From DASQBT01 sp963782495 (lineage in GTDB: Bacteria; Pseudomonadota; Gammaproteobacteria; Burkholderiales; Thiobacillaceae): DNA of 64,000 bases. The translations under genes and the position numbers were made by a program. The DNA is taken from positions 434,001 to 498,000 of the forward strand of contig CAWAJU010000009.1 in assembly GCA_963782495.1 (NCBI GenBank), written 5' to 3'. Positions 1 to 7,481 of the stretch are shown piece after piece. Below the pieces are notes generated by a model. The model had not been told where the DNA came from. It was given only the letters and a program-made list of their open reading frames with translations, and did not search any database. Numbering within the stretch: position 1 is the first letter of the stretch; every line of letters starts with the position of its first letter.

Positions 1-939
1 ATGACCGCATTCGCCCACCACGATGCGCCTGACGCCCAGTTCCAGCGCGGCATCGCGGATCCGCAGGGCGGCCTTGCGCATGTTCTCGTAACTGCCGATG
101 AACAGGCCGAAGTTGCCCGCCTCGGAGGCGCGCGTAGACAGGGTCCAGTTGATGCCCGCTGCATGGAACACCTTGGCGTAGCCAATCAGGGATTCCACAT
201 GGGGCTCGGAGAAGAAATCAGCGGAAGGCGTGACCAGCATGACCTCCGCACCTTCCTTGTCGAGCGGCAATTTGACCGGTGCGCCGGTGTCCGCTTCTAT
301 ATCCTCTTCTAAGCCCGCCAGGGTGTCTTCCAGCGCCGGGCCGGGCAGGCCCAGATTGTTGCCGATCCGGTGCAGTTTGCCGAGAATTTCGTTGGTGTAT
401 TTTTGACCTACGCCAACGCTGTCAAGAATTTCCCTTCCCGCCATGGTGATTTCGGCGGTATCAATCCCATAAGGGCAATAGACCGAGCAGCGGCGGCACT
501 CGGAACACTGGTAATAGTAGCTGTACCAGTCGTCGAGAATTTCCTTGGTCAGGTCTTTTGCGCCGACCAGCTTGGGGAAGTATTTGCCGCTGAAGGTGTA
601 ATAGCGCCGATAGACCTGGCGCATCAGATCCTGGCGCGCCACCGGCATGTTCTTTGGATCCGAAGTGCCGAGGTAGTAATGGCACTTGTCGGTGCAGGCA
701 CCACAATGCACGCAGGCATCCATAAAGACGCGAAAGCCCCGGTATTTGTCCAGCAATTCGCCCATCTTGGCGATGGCAACGTCGTGCCAGTTGTCTACCA
801 GTTGGCCGGGGAAACCCAGGTCGCCCTGAATTTTTTCGTTGGCCTCGAAGGATTTGATCCCCTCCATCGCCCCTTCGCTGAGATGGGGAACGTCAATCTC
901 GCCCTTCAGTACCGGAACATCAAATTTGGCTGCAGCCAC
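1..939 (-). CDS. dsrK: DsrK, sulfite reductase-associated membrane-complex iron-sulfur protein (partial)
   Basis: This is the catalytic iron-sulfur subunit of the DsrMKJOP complex, related to HdrD, which exchanges electrons with DsrC at the cytoplasmic face of the membrane. The translated reverse strand shows two [4Fe-4S] motifs, CVHCGACTDKCH and CSECRRCSVYCPYG, followed by the start of the CCG-type heterodisulfide reductase domain (ending GECGH at the edge). I chose the GTG at 939 because AGGAG lies 8 nt upstream and the protein then begins MAAAKFDVP. The gene runs off the left edge, so about 313 codons are present and the C-terminus, dsrL, dsrJ, dsrO and dsrP are outside the window. It follows dsrM by 15 nt. 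Confidence 0.95.
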   Translation of the reverse strand, partial: MAAAKFDVPVLKGEIDVPHLSEGAMEGIKSFEANEKIQGDLGFPGQLVDNWHDVAIAKMGELLDKYRGFRVFMDACVHCGACTDKCHYYLGTSDPKNMPVARQDLMRQVYRRYYTFSGKYFPKLVGAKDLTKEILDDWYSYYYQCSECRRCSVYCPYGIDTAEITMAGREILDSVGVGQKYTNEILGKLHRIGNNLGLPGPALEDTLAGLEEDIEADTGAPVKLPLDKEGAEVMLVTPSADFFSEPHVESLIGYAKVFHAAGINWTLSTRASEAGNFGLFIGSYENMRKAALRIRDAALELGVRRIVVGECGH

Positions 940-954
940 AACGATCTCCTGAGC

Positions 955-1683
955 TTATTTTTCGAGCTTGATGGCCCAGGGGGCGATATGGCGCTTGTCG
1001 CGCGAGTTATCCACCTGATTCCTGGTCGGGCTAAAAAATATTCCTGGCGCATGCAACAACTTGCTGATCGGAAAGATCGCCATCAAAGATGCGATCAGAG
1101 CCAGATGCACCATCAGGATGGGGTCGGGCGGCAGCGGCTGGATATCGACATAAAGCAAGCCCAAAATGAACATCTTGAGCCCCTCGATGTCGGTATGCGA
1201 AACGAAAGTCATCATCATGCCCGACAGGCCAATGGCCAGGAGTAGAACAAGAATCAGATGATCGGATGGGGTCGAGATATAACGCACCCGATCCACCAGG
1301 AAACGGCGCGCCCAAAGCCCACCCAGTCCGATAACCATCAGGAAGCTTGCGTACTTGCCAAACGGCTGCATAGCCACCACCCAGAACGGAACCGGCTCAA
1401 GAAAGTAGCGAAGATGGCGCGTCAGAACCAGAAACAGACCAAAATGGAACAGCCAGCCAAACAACCAGGTCCACTTGCTGGACTTGAACAGGCTTTCAAA
1501 CAGAACCACTTCGCGCCCCATGCGCATCACCACGCCGGTGGTGGTGGTGGGAGCAGGCGTCGTCGGAATCTTCAATGGCGCAGGCGTACGGCTATAAACA
1601 TAAATACGGTAAGCCAGGCCACCGACCAACAAGGCGGTTGCCGCGTAAAACATGAAAGCGTAGACGATCGTCAGGGTGGACAT
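955..1683 (-). CDS. dsrM: DsrM, membrane cytochrome b subunit of DsrMKJOP
   Basis: A 242-residue NarI-like integral membrane protein that carries haem b and passes electrons between the quinone pool and DsrK. It starts MSTLTIVYAFMFYAATALL with an N-terminal membrane helix, and further hydrophobic segments and several His residues (for example LFHFGLFLVLTRHLRYF) could ligate haem. The length matches the family (about 240 residues). It lies between dsrC and dsrK in the same leftward operon. Confidence 0.93.
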   Translation of the reverse strand: MSTLTIVYAFMFYAATALLVGGLAYRIYVYSRTPAPLKIPTTPAPTTTTGVVMRMGREVVLFESLFKSSKWTWLFGWLFHFGLFLVLTRHLRYFLEPVPFWVVAMQPFGKYASFLMVIGLGGLWARRFLVDRVRYISTPSDHLILVLLLAIGLSGMMMTFVSHTDIEGLKMFILGLLYVDIQPLPPDPILMVHLALIASLMAIFPISKLLHAPGIFFSPTRNQVDNSRDKRHIAPWAIKLEK

Positions 1684-1765
1684 CCAGCGCGCAGCCTAGG
1701 TCAGGTCAACAAAAAACAACCGGAATCAATCCGCGACAGCGCCGCCGCCGCGGATCCGATTTGCT

Positions 1766-2101
1766 TTAGATACAGCCGGTGGGCTTGGGCAGGCCGGCGA
1801 TCTTGCAGGCCTGTTTGGCGGGCCCGAAGGGAAACAGCTCATACAGGTACTTGCTGTTGCCTTTTTCCGCGCCGAGCTTCTTGCCGATGGCCTTGGTCAA
1901 CACACGGACCGCTGGGGCAATCTGATACTCGTTGTAATACTCGCGCAGAAAGTTGACGACTTCCCAGTGCTGTTCCGTCATGCTGACATTTTCGCCCGCA
2001 GCCAAAACATTAGCCACGTCTTCGTTCCAGTCGCTGAGGTTCAGCAGATAACCTTCTTCGTCCACTTCGTAGGACTTGCCGCCGGCTTCAATACTCGCCA
2101 T
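1766..2101 (-). CDS. dsrC: DsrC, two-cysteine sulfur carrier
   Basis: A 111-residue DsrC/TusE-family sulfur carrier. The flexible C-terminal arm keeps both signature cysteines: Cys99 (QACKIAG) and the penultimate Cys110 (KPTGCI), 11 residues apart. This pair allows the trisulfide and heterodisulfide cycle with DsrAB and DsrMK and identifies a true DsrC rather than TusE. In oxidisers, DsrC receives sulfur from DsrEFH and presents it to reverse sulfite reductase. Its position between dsrH and dsrM is standard. A cysteine-less paralogue lies at 7045-7377. Confidence 0.97.
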   Translation of the reverse strand: MASIEAGGKSYEVDEEGYLLNLSDWNEDVANVLAAGENVSMTEQHWEVVNFLREYYNEYQIAPAVRVLTKAIGKKLGAEKGNSKYLYELFPFGPAKQACKIAGLPKPTGCI

Positions 2102-2131
2102 GGTTTACTCCTTCTATCAATAAAAATGAAA

Positions 2132-2431
2132 TTACAGCCAGGATTGCACGTTGCTGTGCTCAGCCACCAAATCGACAAAGCCGTCGTAGCCCACCAGTTT
2201 GACACCGTCCATGACCCGACCAGCCAGGCCGCGGGCTTCGACGTCAGCCTGAAGGGCATACACAGGCATGCCAGCCATGGCGCCGCGCAGATCTTTCTCC
2301 ACGGCGCTGTCCTTCACCACCGCGTACACACCATCCTCGATGAGCAGCAGGGCCCCACCCTTGACAGCCGCACGCAGGCAACTGGCCAGGGAGTTTCTTT
2401 CAAAGGGAGACTTGTTAACGATATGCAGCAT
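2132..2431 (-). CDS. dsrH: DsrH, sulfurtransferase subunit
   Basis: A 99-residue DsrH/TusB-like protein, third subunit of the cytoplasmic DsrE2F2H2 hexamer that relays sulfur to DsrC. A conserved Cys18 lies in NSLASCLRAA, followed by the hydrophobic strand GGALLLIEDGVYAV typical of the fold. dsrEFH is a marker of sulfur oxidisers and is absent from sulfate reducers, so it fixes the direction of the pathway as oxidation. It starts 12 nt after dsrF. Confidence 0.95.
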   Translation of the reverse strand: MLHIVNKSPFERNSLASCLRAAVKGGALLLIEDGVYAVVKDSAVEKDLRGAMAGMPVYALQADVEARGLAGRVMDGVKLVGYDGFVDLVAEHSNVQSWL

Positions 2432-2442
2432 TCCGGTTCCCC

Positions 2443-2835
2443 TTAGAAACTTATGACAACGTCTTGTTCATTCATCAGCGTACCCAATTCGGCAGCCGAC
2501 TTGACCTGAACGTCAACCAACAGGTCGTCCTCGGACAGGCCTCGCGCTTCCATGGACTCGCGTTCCACGTACAACTTCTCGATGTCGTAGCCCTCCAGAG
2601 CACGATAGGTGGGGGAGAAATTTTTCATCTCCACGCCCTTGGTGTTCTGACCCTTGGTCAATTGGAACACCCCGTCATCGACGAAGGCCAGGCTCACGTC
2701 CTGATCAAATGCCGCGGAGATCAATACCACTTCCAGTCCTTCAAGCGCATAAACGGTGCCGTACGGCGCCTTGCGGTTAAGGAACATGAATTTCTTGACC
2801 GTGCCGCCTTCTTCCATATCCATTTCGTCTGACAT
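2443..2835 (-). CDS. dsrF: DsrF, sulfurtransferase subunit
   Basis: DsrF/TusC-like subunit of DsrEFH. The open frame extends to a TTG at 2853 that overlaps the dsrE stop. The ATG at 2835 is preferred because AGGAG sits 8 nt before it, which gives MSDEMDMEEGGTVKKFMF and a 130-residue protein. The body has the expected alternating fold (APYGTVYALEGLEVVLISAAF). I see no cysteine, so this subunit is probably structural in the hexamer, with the active cysteines in DsrE and DsrH. Confidence 0.93.
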   Translation of the reverse strand: MSDEMDMEEGGTVKKFMFLNRKAPYGTVYALEGLEVVLISAAFDQDVSLAFVDDGVFQLTKGQNTKGVEMKNFSPTYRALEGYDIEKLYVERESMEARGLSEDDLLVDVQVKSAAELGTLMNEQDVVISF

Positions 2836-2849
2836 TTCCCGACTCCTGC

Positions 2850-3242
2850 TCAATCGCCAAACACAACCAGGCGGTCTGCCTGTATGCCCGCTTCAACCAG
2901 TTGACCCAGACCGGAAATCCGGAAACCGGGAGCGATGTTGTTTGCGTCCTTGCCCTGGCGGCTGGCTTCGTTTTCGTCCAACAGGCCGCGACGCTGCGCA
3001 GCAGCGATGCAAACCACCAGGTCGAGGTTGTGCTGCTGGGATAGCTCTGACCAGCGGTTTACGACATTTCGATCGTCCTGGGGAGGAACAGTGAGACGGG
3101 TCCCGTTGTTCACGCCATCGTGATAGAAAAACACGCGGTAAATTTCATGGCCCTTCGCCAAGGCAGCTTTGGCGAACTGATAAGCGGAATCAGAGGCCTG
3201 ATGCGTATACGGGCCTTCGTTAACCATAATGCCAAACTTCAT
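2850..3242 (-). CDS. dsrE: DsrE, active-site sulfurtransferase subunit
   Basis: A 130-residue DsrE/TusD-like protein. Cys78, in LDLVVCIAAAQRRGLLDENEA, matches the active-site cysteine that becomes persulfurated and donates sulfur towards DsrC. The N-terminus MKFGIMVNEGPYTHQASDSAY is characteristic of the family. A GC-rich hairpin lies between its start and the end of dsrB (3278-3306), so it may be expressed at a level different from dsrAB. Confidence 0.95.
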   Translation of the reverse strand: MKFGIMVNEGPYTHQASDSAYQFAKAALAKGHEIYRVFFYHDGVNNGTRLTVPPQDDRNVVNRWSELSQQHNLDLVVCIAAAQRRGLLDENEASRQGKDANNIAPGFRISGLGQLVEAGIQADRLVVFGD

Positions 3243-3277
3243 GCTTTATCCCTGTGCCGTATGAATTCTAATTAACT

Positions 3278-3306
3278 GCGCCCGCCGACCGGAGGCCGGC
3301 GGGCGC
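3278..3306 (-). promoter_or_regulatory. Intercistronic hairpin dsrB-dsrE
   Basis: A perfect 10-bp inverted repeat (GCGCCCGCCG / CGGCGGGCGC) around a 9-nt loop in the 82-nt gap between dsrB and dsrE. There is no T-run after it on the reverse strand, so it is more likely an mRNA stability or processing element than a terminator. The role is inferred. Confidence 0.6.
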
Positions 3307-3324
3307 AACTTACAACCAACGTAC

Positions 3325-4395
3325 TTAGAAACGGATGTGGTTGGAGGAGTTCAGCGTCGCCCGCGAACCACGCCAGTCATCAATGTGATATTTGGTGAAA
3401 GGCAGTCCGGTCTTCTCGAAGAAACGCGGCCAACCAATACGGTCGATCCAGTCAATCATGCGTTCCCAAGGACGGCCGTCGGCCTTGTAGACATTCAGGA
3501 TCCGCTTGACGATCTCTGCAGTCTCGGGCCAACGGGGCGCGTTGTTGGGCAGGCCCGCCGCCACCAGCTTGTGGAAGGTGGGTTTGGAACGGGCGTTGGA
3601 GTTCTTGCCGCCCACCCAGATTGCGATCTTGGAATGCTCCGGATCGTTGATCTGCATCGGCGGGCAAGGCGGGTAGCAAGCGCCGCAGCAAATGCATTTC
3701 TTTTCGTCCACTTCCAGCGACGGCTTGCCATTCACCAGCGCGGGGCGGATCGCCGCCACCGGACAGCGGGCCACGACGGCCGGACGTTCGCAAACGTTGG
3801 CCACCAGGTCGTGATTGATCTTCGGCGGCTTGGTGTGCTGAACGATGATGGCAATGTCAGCCTGACCGCCACAATTGATTTCGCAGCAGGAGGTGGAAAG
3901 TTTCACGCGGTTGGGCATTTCGCACTTGATGAAGTCGTCATACAACTCATCCATCAGGGCCTTCACCACGCCCGAAGCGTCGGTGCCTGGAATGTCGCAG
4001 TGCAACCAGCCCTGGGTATGGGCAATCATGGACACGGAGTTTGCCGTTCCACCGACCGGATAGCCCGCATCATTCAGGGCCTTGATCAGGGGCTCAACCT
4101 TGGCAGGGTCGGCCACCATGTATTCGATATTGGAGCGCGCAGTAAAGCGCACATGACCGTCAGCATATTTGTCAGCGATGTCGCACAACTGGCGGATGGT
4201 GTAGACATCCATCTGACGCTGGGTTCCGGCCTTGACAGTCCAGATTTCCTCGCCGCTTTCAGCGCGGTGACGCAACACGCCGGGCTTCGGGTGATCATGG
4301 AACACCCACTTGCCGTAATTCTTCTTCATCACCGGGTGCATGAGCGGCATGGGGTCCGGTGCGCCGCTTTCGATGGGAGTTCTGAGTTCAGCCAT
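3325..4395 (-). CDS. dsrB: DsrB, dissimilatory (reverse) sulfite reductase beta subunit
   Basis: Beta subunit (356 aa) of the cytoplasmic sirohaem sulfite reductase, which here oxidises sulfur carried by DsrC to sulfite. The N-terminal part holds the nitrite/sulfite reductase ferredoxin-like half-domain. STSCCEINCGG is in the sirohaem/[4Fe-4S] region, and CICCGACYPPCPP is the inserted ferredoxin domain with a [4Fe-4S] cluster. The length is normal for the family. It is flanked by hairpins on both sides. Confidence 0.97.
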   Translation of the reverse strand: MAELRTPIESGAPDPMPLMHPVMKKNYGKWVFHDHPKPGVLRHRAESGEEIWTVKAGTQRQMDVYTIRQLCDIADKYADGHVRFTARSNIEYMVADPAKVEPLIKALNDAGYPVGGTANSVSMIAHTQGWLHCDIPGTDASGVVKALMDELYDDFIKCEMPNRVKLSTSCCEINCGGQADIAIIVQHTKPPKINHDLVANVCERPAVVARCPVAAIRPALVNGKPSLEVDEKKCICCGACYPPCPPMQINDPEHSKIAIWVGGKNSNARSKPTFHKLVAAGLPNNAPRWPETAEIVKRILNVYKADGRPWERMIDWIDRIGWPRFFEKTGLPFTKYHIDDWRGSRATLNSSNHIRF

Positions 4396-4417
4396 TTAGA
4401 GTTTCTCCAGGTATGTA

Positions 4418-4450
4418 AATCGGGCGCGAACGTTCGTTCCGCGCCCGATT
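4418..4450 (-). promoter_or_regulatory. Intercistronic hairpin dsrA-dsrB
   Basis: A perfect 11-bp inverted repeat (AATCGGGCGCG / CGCGCCCGATT) with an 11-nt loop fills most of the 68-nt dsrA-dsrB gap. No T-tract follows on the coding strand. Together with the hairpin after dsrB it brackets the dsrB message, which suggests RNA processing or protection. The function is inferred. Confidence 0.6.
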
Positions 4451-4463
4451 GGTCTCTCGCCGC

Positions 4464-5762
4464 TTAGGCGGCAGCGTTCTTGCGTTCCATATACTTGGCC
4501 GCTTCTTCGTCCCAGTCGTCCATCCTGACGTAGGGGTTGGTACGCGGGGAAGCCACCATGTTGGGATCGATTTCCAGCCCGATCCCCTCGAGGAAGTTCA
4601 CCAGGCCGATGCGGTCGATCATCTCGCCCGTGCGCTCGTGCTCCAGGGCATTCTCGGCAAAGAAGTCGAGGATGCTGCGCGCCAGGTCGTTGAGCTTCTC
4701 GAAGTCTTCATCGGATTCGAGCTTCATGAACGGAATCACCACGGTGCCCAGGGTGGCGCCGATCTTGAGTACGCCCTTGCCGCCCACCAGGATGGTCACG
4801 CCCCGGTCCTTGCCAGGCAGCAGGCCGCCAGGAATGACATTCAGGCAATGCATGCAGCGCACGCAGTTGTGGTTGTCGATTTCCATGCAGTCATCATTAT
4901 CGACCGCTACGGCAACCATCCCGTCCGCCTTGCTCTCGGTGCCTTTCTTCTTCAGGGTCAGGGCCTTGCTCGGGCACATGCTGATGACCTGGTTGACCAG
5001 TTCGGTCTTGCCGTTCTTGGCGACCCAGGCCTGGACCAGGCTTTCGTTGACCTGCATGTTGTCGCGCCAGGTGCCCAGGGTGGCCATGTCGGAACGCTGG
5101 ATGGCGTTCACGCAGTCGTTGCCGCAGCCGGAGAACTTGAACTTGAACTTGTAGGGCAGGGCGGGACGGTGCATGTCGTCCAGGTTGTTGTTGATGACCG
5201 TACGCAGCGCACGGGCTTCGTCGTAGCATGACAATTCGCAGCGCGCCGAACCGACACAGGACATGGAGGTGCGCAGCGCGGGTCCGGCACCACCCAGGTC
5301 AAAGCCGCCTTCATTGAACTCGTCGAAGGCAGGCTGCACATTCTCGGTCTTGATGCCCTGGAACATGATGTCGCCGGACTGGCCATGGAATGCAATCAGG
5401 CCGGAGCCGTGCTTCTCCCACAAATCGGCCATCCAGCGCAGGGTCTTGGTGTCGTAGTGCATGCCGGCCGGCGGCTGCACACGCAGAGTATGGAATTCGG
5501 CCGCAGCGGGATAGAGGGCCTTGCCATGTTCGTCCTTTAACTCGGTAAAACGAGGGATCACGCCGCCGCCGTAACCGAATACGCCCACCGTGCCGCCCTT
5601 CCAATAACCTTTCTTGGTCTGGTAGGAGGCTTCAAGCTGGCCCATCAGATCAACCGCCATGTCATTGTCATTGGCCAGGCGCTTCAAGCCCGTCACAAAA
5701 CTGGGCCAGGGACCGCTTTCAAGCTGGTCAAGCATGGGCGTATCGTACATTTTCTTTGCCAT
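4464..5762 (-). CDS. dsrA: DsrA, dissimilatory (reverse) sulfite reductase alpha subunit
   Basis: Alpha subunit (432 aa) of reverse DsrAB. The sirohaem-[4Fe-4S] ligands are visible as SCVGSARCELSC (C-x5-C) and SGCGNDC (C-x3-C). A ferredoxin domain follows (CMEIDNHNCVRCMHCLNVIPG). It is first in the leftward operon, behind a 300-bp divergent regulatory region. DsrEFH and DsrC in the same operon place it among oxidising-type enzymes. A phylogeny of DsrAB would settle the lineage. Confidence 0.97.
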   Translation of the reverse strand: MAKKMYDTPMLDQLESGPWPSFVTGLKRLANDNDMAVDLMGQLEASYQTKKGYWKGGTVGVFGYGGGVIPRFTELKDEHGKALYPAAAEFHTLRVQPPAGMHYDTKTLRWMADLWEKHGSGLIAFHGQSGDIMFQGIKTENVQPAFDEFNEGGFDLGGAGPALRTSMSCVGSARCELSCYDEARALRTVINNNLDDMHRPALPYKFKFKFSGCGNDCVNAIQRSDMATLGTWRDNMQVNESLVQAWVAKNGKTELVNQVISMCPSKALTLKKKGTESKADGMVAVAVDNDDCMEIDNHNCVRCMHCLNVIPGGLLPGKDRGVTILVGGKGVLKIGATLGTVVIPFMKLESDEDFEKLNDLARSILDFFAENALEHERTGEMIDRIGLVNFLEGIGLEIDPNMVASPRTNPYVRMDDWDEEAAKYMERKNAAA

Positions 5763-6100
5763 GATTAATCTCCATTAAACGAAGTTTCGGGTTAAACCAA
5801 GATCTGGAATGTCAGCCCAACAAAGCCTGCATCCTTGTGCTCAGGTGTCCAGCCACCCAATCAATTGGAAGGCTCCTCAAGTCAGGCACCTTTACGTTGC
5901 ACGATGGTACTGCCATGGAGCGGGGTACTTCCATTATCAGCATGGGTAGCCCCTACCTACCCGAATGGGTTATATACTTCCCACCCACACGGGTGACTTA
6001 TTTGCGCCCTTCAGTTCATGCACACTCCACACCTCCGAACTAGCAGCACAATTCTCAAGAGCCCGGCTTGAGCCCACCCACCAAGATCGCGAATATTAAT
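5763..6100. promoter_or_regulatory. Divergent dsr promoter region with ACCC-N4-GGGT palindromes
   Basis: This non-coding stretch separates dsrA from the rightward accessory genes and should carry both promoters. Two palindromes of the form ACCC-N4-GGGT lie at 5959-5970 and 5983-5994, with centres 24 bp apart, so both would be on the same helix face. A further GGGTA/TACCC pair lies just to the left (about 5944-5962). An AT-rich TTATATA lies between the palindromes. These look like paired operator sites. In Allochromatium, DsrC has been reported to bind upstream of dsrA, so DsrC or the RspA paralogue is a candidate ligand, by inference only. Confidence 0.5.
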
Positions 6101-6349
6101 ATGGATGAGATTGAAATCAAGCCCTTGGAGAAATTTACTGCCAGTCCCTACCGGCAGGATATCGAGCTCCAGCACGTCACCCATCGGGCCGATTACGTCA
6201 CCTTGCGCGTGAGAATCCGCGAAATCAAGCGGTTTACGATCTTTGACATCGATGAGCGCACTGCCCGCCTGTGGGGCGAGGCGATGCTTAACTGGGCCAA
6301 TACGCTAGGCAAGTCAGGCGGCCAGGCCCCCACCGGAGAAGAAAAATAG
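6101..6349 (+). CDS. Small conserved protein next to dsr, function unknown
   Basis: A protein of about 82 residues from the ATG at 6101 (MDEIEIKPLEKFTASPYRQ). An in-frame TTG at 6068 would add 11 residues, and neither start has a clear ribosome site. The sequence is soluble and mixed alpha/beta. VTLRVRIREIKRFTIFDID and ARLWGEAMLNWANTL look like a compact two-strand plus helix fold. It resembles short unnamed proteins I associate with sulfur-oxidising bacteria (a DUF6967-like pattern, not verified). It is first in the rightward accessory cluster facing dsrA. Confidence 0.6.
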   Translation: MDEIEIKPLEKFTASPYRQDIELQHVTHRADYVTLRVRIREIKRFTIFDIDERTARLWGEAMLNWANTLGKSGGQAPTGEEK

Positions 6350-6420
6350 GCTGGCTATATGAGGACCACGCGGAAGCCGGAAATATCGATGTCTCCGCGG
6401 TATCCGACGTTCATTTTGAG

Positions 6421-7002
6421 TTGCTGGGCCATGCCTTGCCCATCGATCATGGCTGGGTGCTGTACCAGGCACTGACCCGGCTCGCCCCCTGGATTGCCGA
6501 AGAGGACATGCTTGGCATCCACCCGGTGCATGGTGCCAACACGGGTGCCGGTGAACTGATACTGAACCGACGCGCCAAACTCGTCATCCGCTCCCCGGCC
6601 GGCCGGCTGGAAGATGTGGCCAGGCTCGAAGGACAGGCATTTGTGGTCGGAACGCAGTCCCTGAGGCTGGGCAAGAGCCGGATCAAACCTCTGACGCTGC
6701 ATACACCCCTATACGCCCACACGGTGTGTACCGGCAGCGACGATGAAACGACCTTCACCCGGAACGTGATCAGCGGCCTGGACGCAATGAACATCAGCAC
6801 CCGTTTCATCTGCGGCAGGCCACAAAAATTTTTCGATGGTGAGAAAATAGCGACTGGCTACAGTCTGATGCTGCACGGCCTGCCCATCGCGCATGCGATC
6901 CAGGTCCAGCAACAAGGCCTCGGCTTGCACCGGAAGCTGGGCTGCGGAATATTTATTCCACACAAGTCCATTGCCGCGGTGGGCGCCTCGGACGCACCCT
7001 GA
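6421..7002 (+). CDS. Orphan Cas6/Cmx6-like protein
   Basis: A protein of about 193 residues resembling the Cas6/Cmx6 branch (type I-MYXAN-associated Cas6). The C-terminus has GLGLHRKLGCG, which fits the Cas6 glycine-rich loop pattern GhGx5GhG exactly and is followed by IFIPHKS. The N-terminus has LPIDHGWVLYQAL, with a His where Cas6 enzymes often keep a catalytic His. There is no CRISPR array and no other cas gene in the window. The neighbours are sulfur-oxidation genes. The start is unclear: 6421 is a TTG, while family-like sequence (SDVHFELLGHALP) continues upstream in frame to a stop at 6289 without any ATG, GTG or TTG. A rare start or an indel is possible. Confidence 0.65.
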   Translation: MLGHALPIDHGWVLYQALTRLAPWIAEEDMLGIHPVHGANTGAGELILNRRAKLVIRSPAGRLEDVARLEGQAFVVGTQSLRLGKSRIKPLTLHTPLYAHTVCTGSDDETTFTRNVISGLDAMNISTRFICGRPQKFFDGEKIATGYSLMLHGLPIAHAIQVQQQGLGLHRKLGCGIFIPHKSIAAVGASDAP

Positions 7003-7044
7003 GCGGCATCCATTTGTTCAATCTGACCCAAAGAGGAGAGCACC

Positions 7045-7377
7045 ATGGGAGTGATGTACAACGGCGAAGAACTGGAAACCGGCGAGGAGGATTTCCTGCT
7101 GGAGCCGGTTTACGATGACGAAATCTGTCCGATTTTGGCGGAGAGGGAAAAGATCACCCTGAACGACGATCACTGGTTTGTAATCCGCTGGCTGCGCGAA
7201 CAATACAAGCAGCATGGCCACACCCCCAACTTCCGCAACATGCTCCTTGCATTGAAGGAAGAGGATGACAGCAAGGACTGGAAAACCCTGCTCTACACCC
7301 TGTTTCCCAACCAGCCCGCCCGCCAGGCCGTGCGCGTCGCCGGCCTGCCCAAGCCTTACGGCAAGGGCGGATACTGA
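7045..7377 (+). CDS. DsrC-like protein lacking both cysteines (RspA type)
   Basis: A 110-residue DsrC/TusE-fold protein. It shares the family core (DDHWFVIRWLREQY and the arm LPKPYGKGGY). Both redox cysteines are gone: the arm reads RQAVRVAGLPKPYGKGGY where DsrC has QACKIAGLPKPTGCI. Such proteins have been grouped as regulatory sulfur-related proteins (RspA) and are thought not to carry sulfur. DsrC-family proteins contain a helix-turn-helix, so a role in transcription control of dsr is plausible but inferred. AGAGGAG lies about 8 nt before the ATG. Confidence 0.85.
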   Translation: MGVMYNGEELETGEEDFLLEPVYDDEICPILAEREKITLNDDHWFVIRWLREQYKQHGHTPNFRNMLLALKEEDDSKDWKTLLYTLFPNQPARQAVRVAGLPKPYGKGGY

Positions 7378-7481
7378 TCAGGGGTCAGGGGCCGAGATCC
7401 AGGATTCAGGGAAGGTGCGGGCACCGCCCGCGCATTTTTCCCTAAACTCTGAATCCTGACCCCTGAATCCTGACCCCTGAC
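7378..7481. repeat. Intergenic repeat of CTGAATCCTGACCC-type units
   Basis: The gap between the DsrC-like gene and the rhodanese gene is built from short repeated units. GGGGTCAGGGG and AGGATTCAGGG lie on the left, and their complements CCTGAATCCTGACCCC, partly doubled, lie on the right. This gives an imperfect long inverted repeat around GGTGCGGGCACCGCCCGC. The last unit runs up to the rhodanese start codon, leaving no Shine-Dalgarno sequence. It looks like a dispersed intergenic repeat that inserted at the gene boundary. Confidence 0.6.

Noticed and set aside
370..1245. Forward 291-aa frame over dsrK/dsrM
   Set aside because: It is antisense to strongly recognised dsrK and dsrM and shows no family features.
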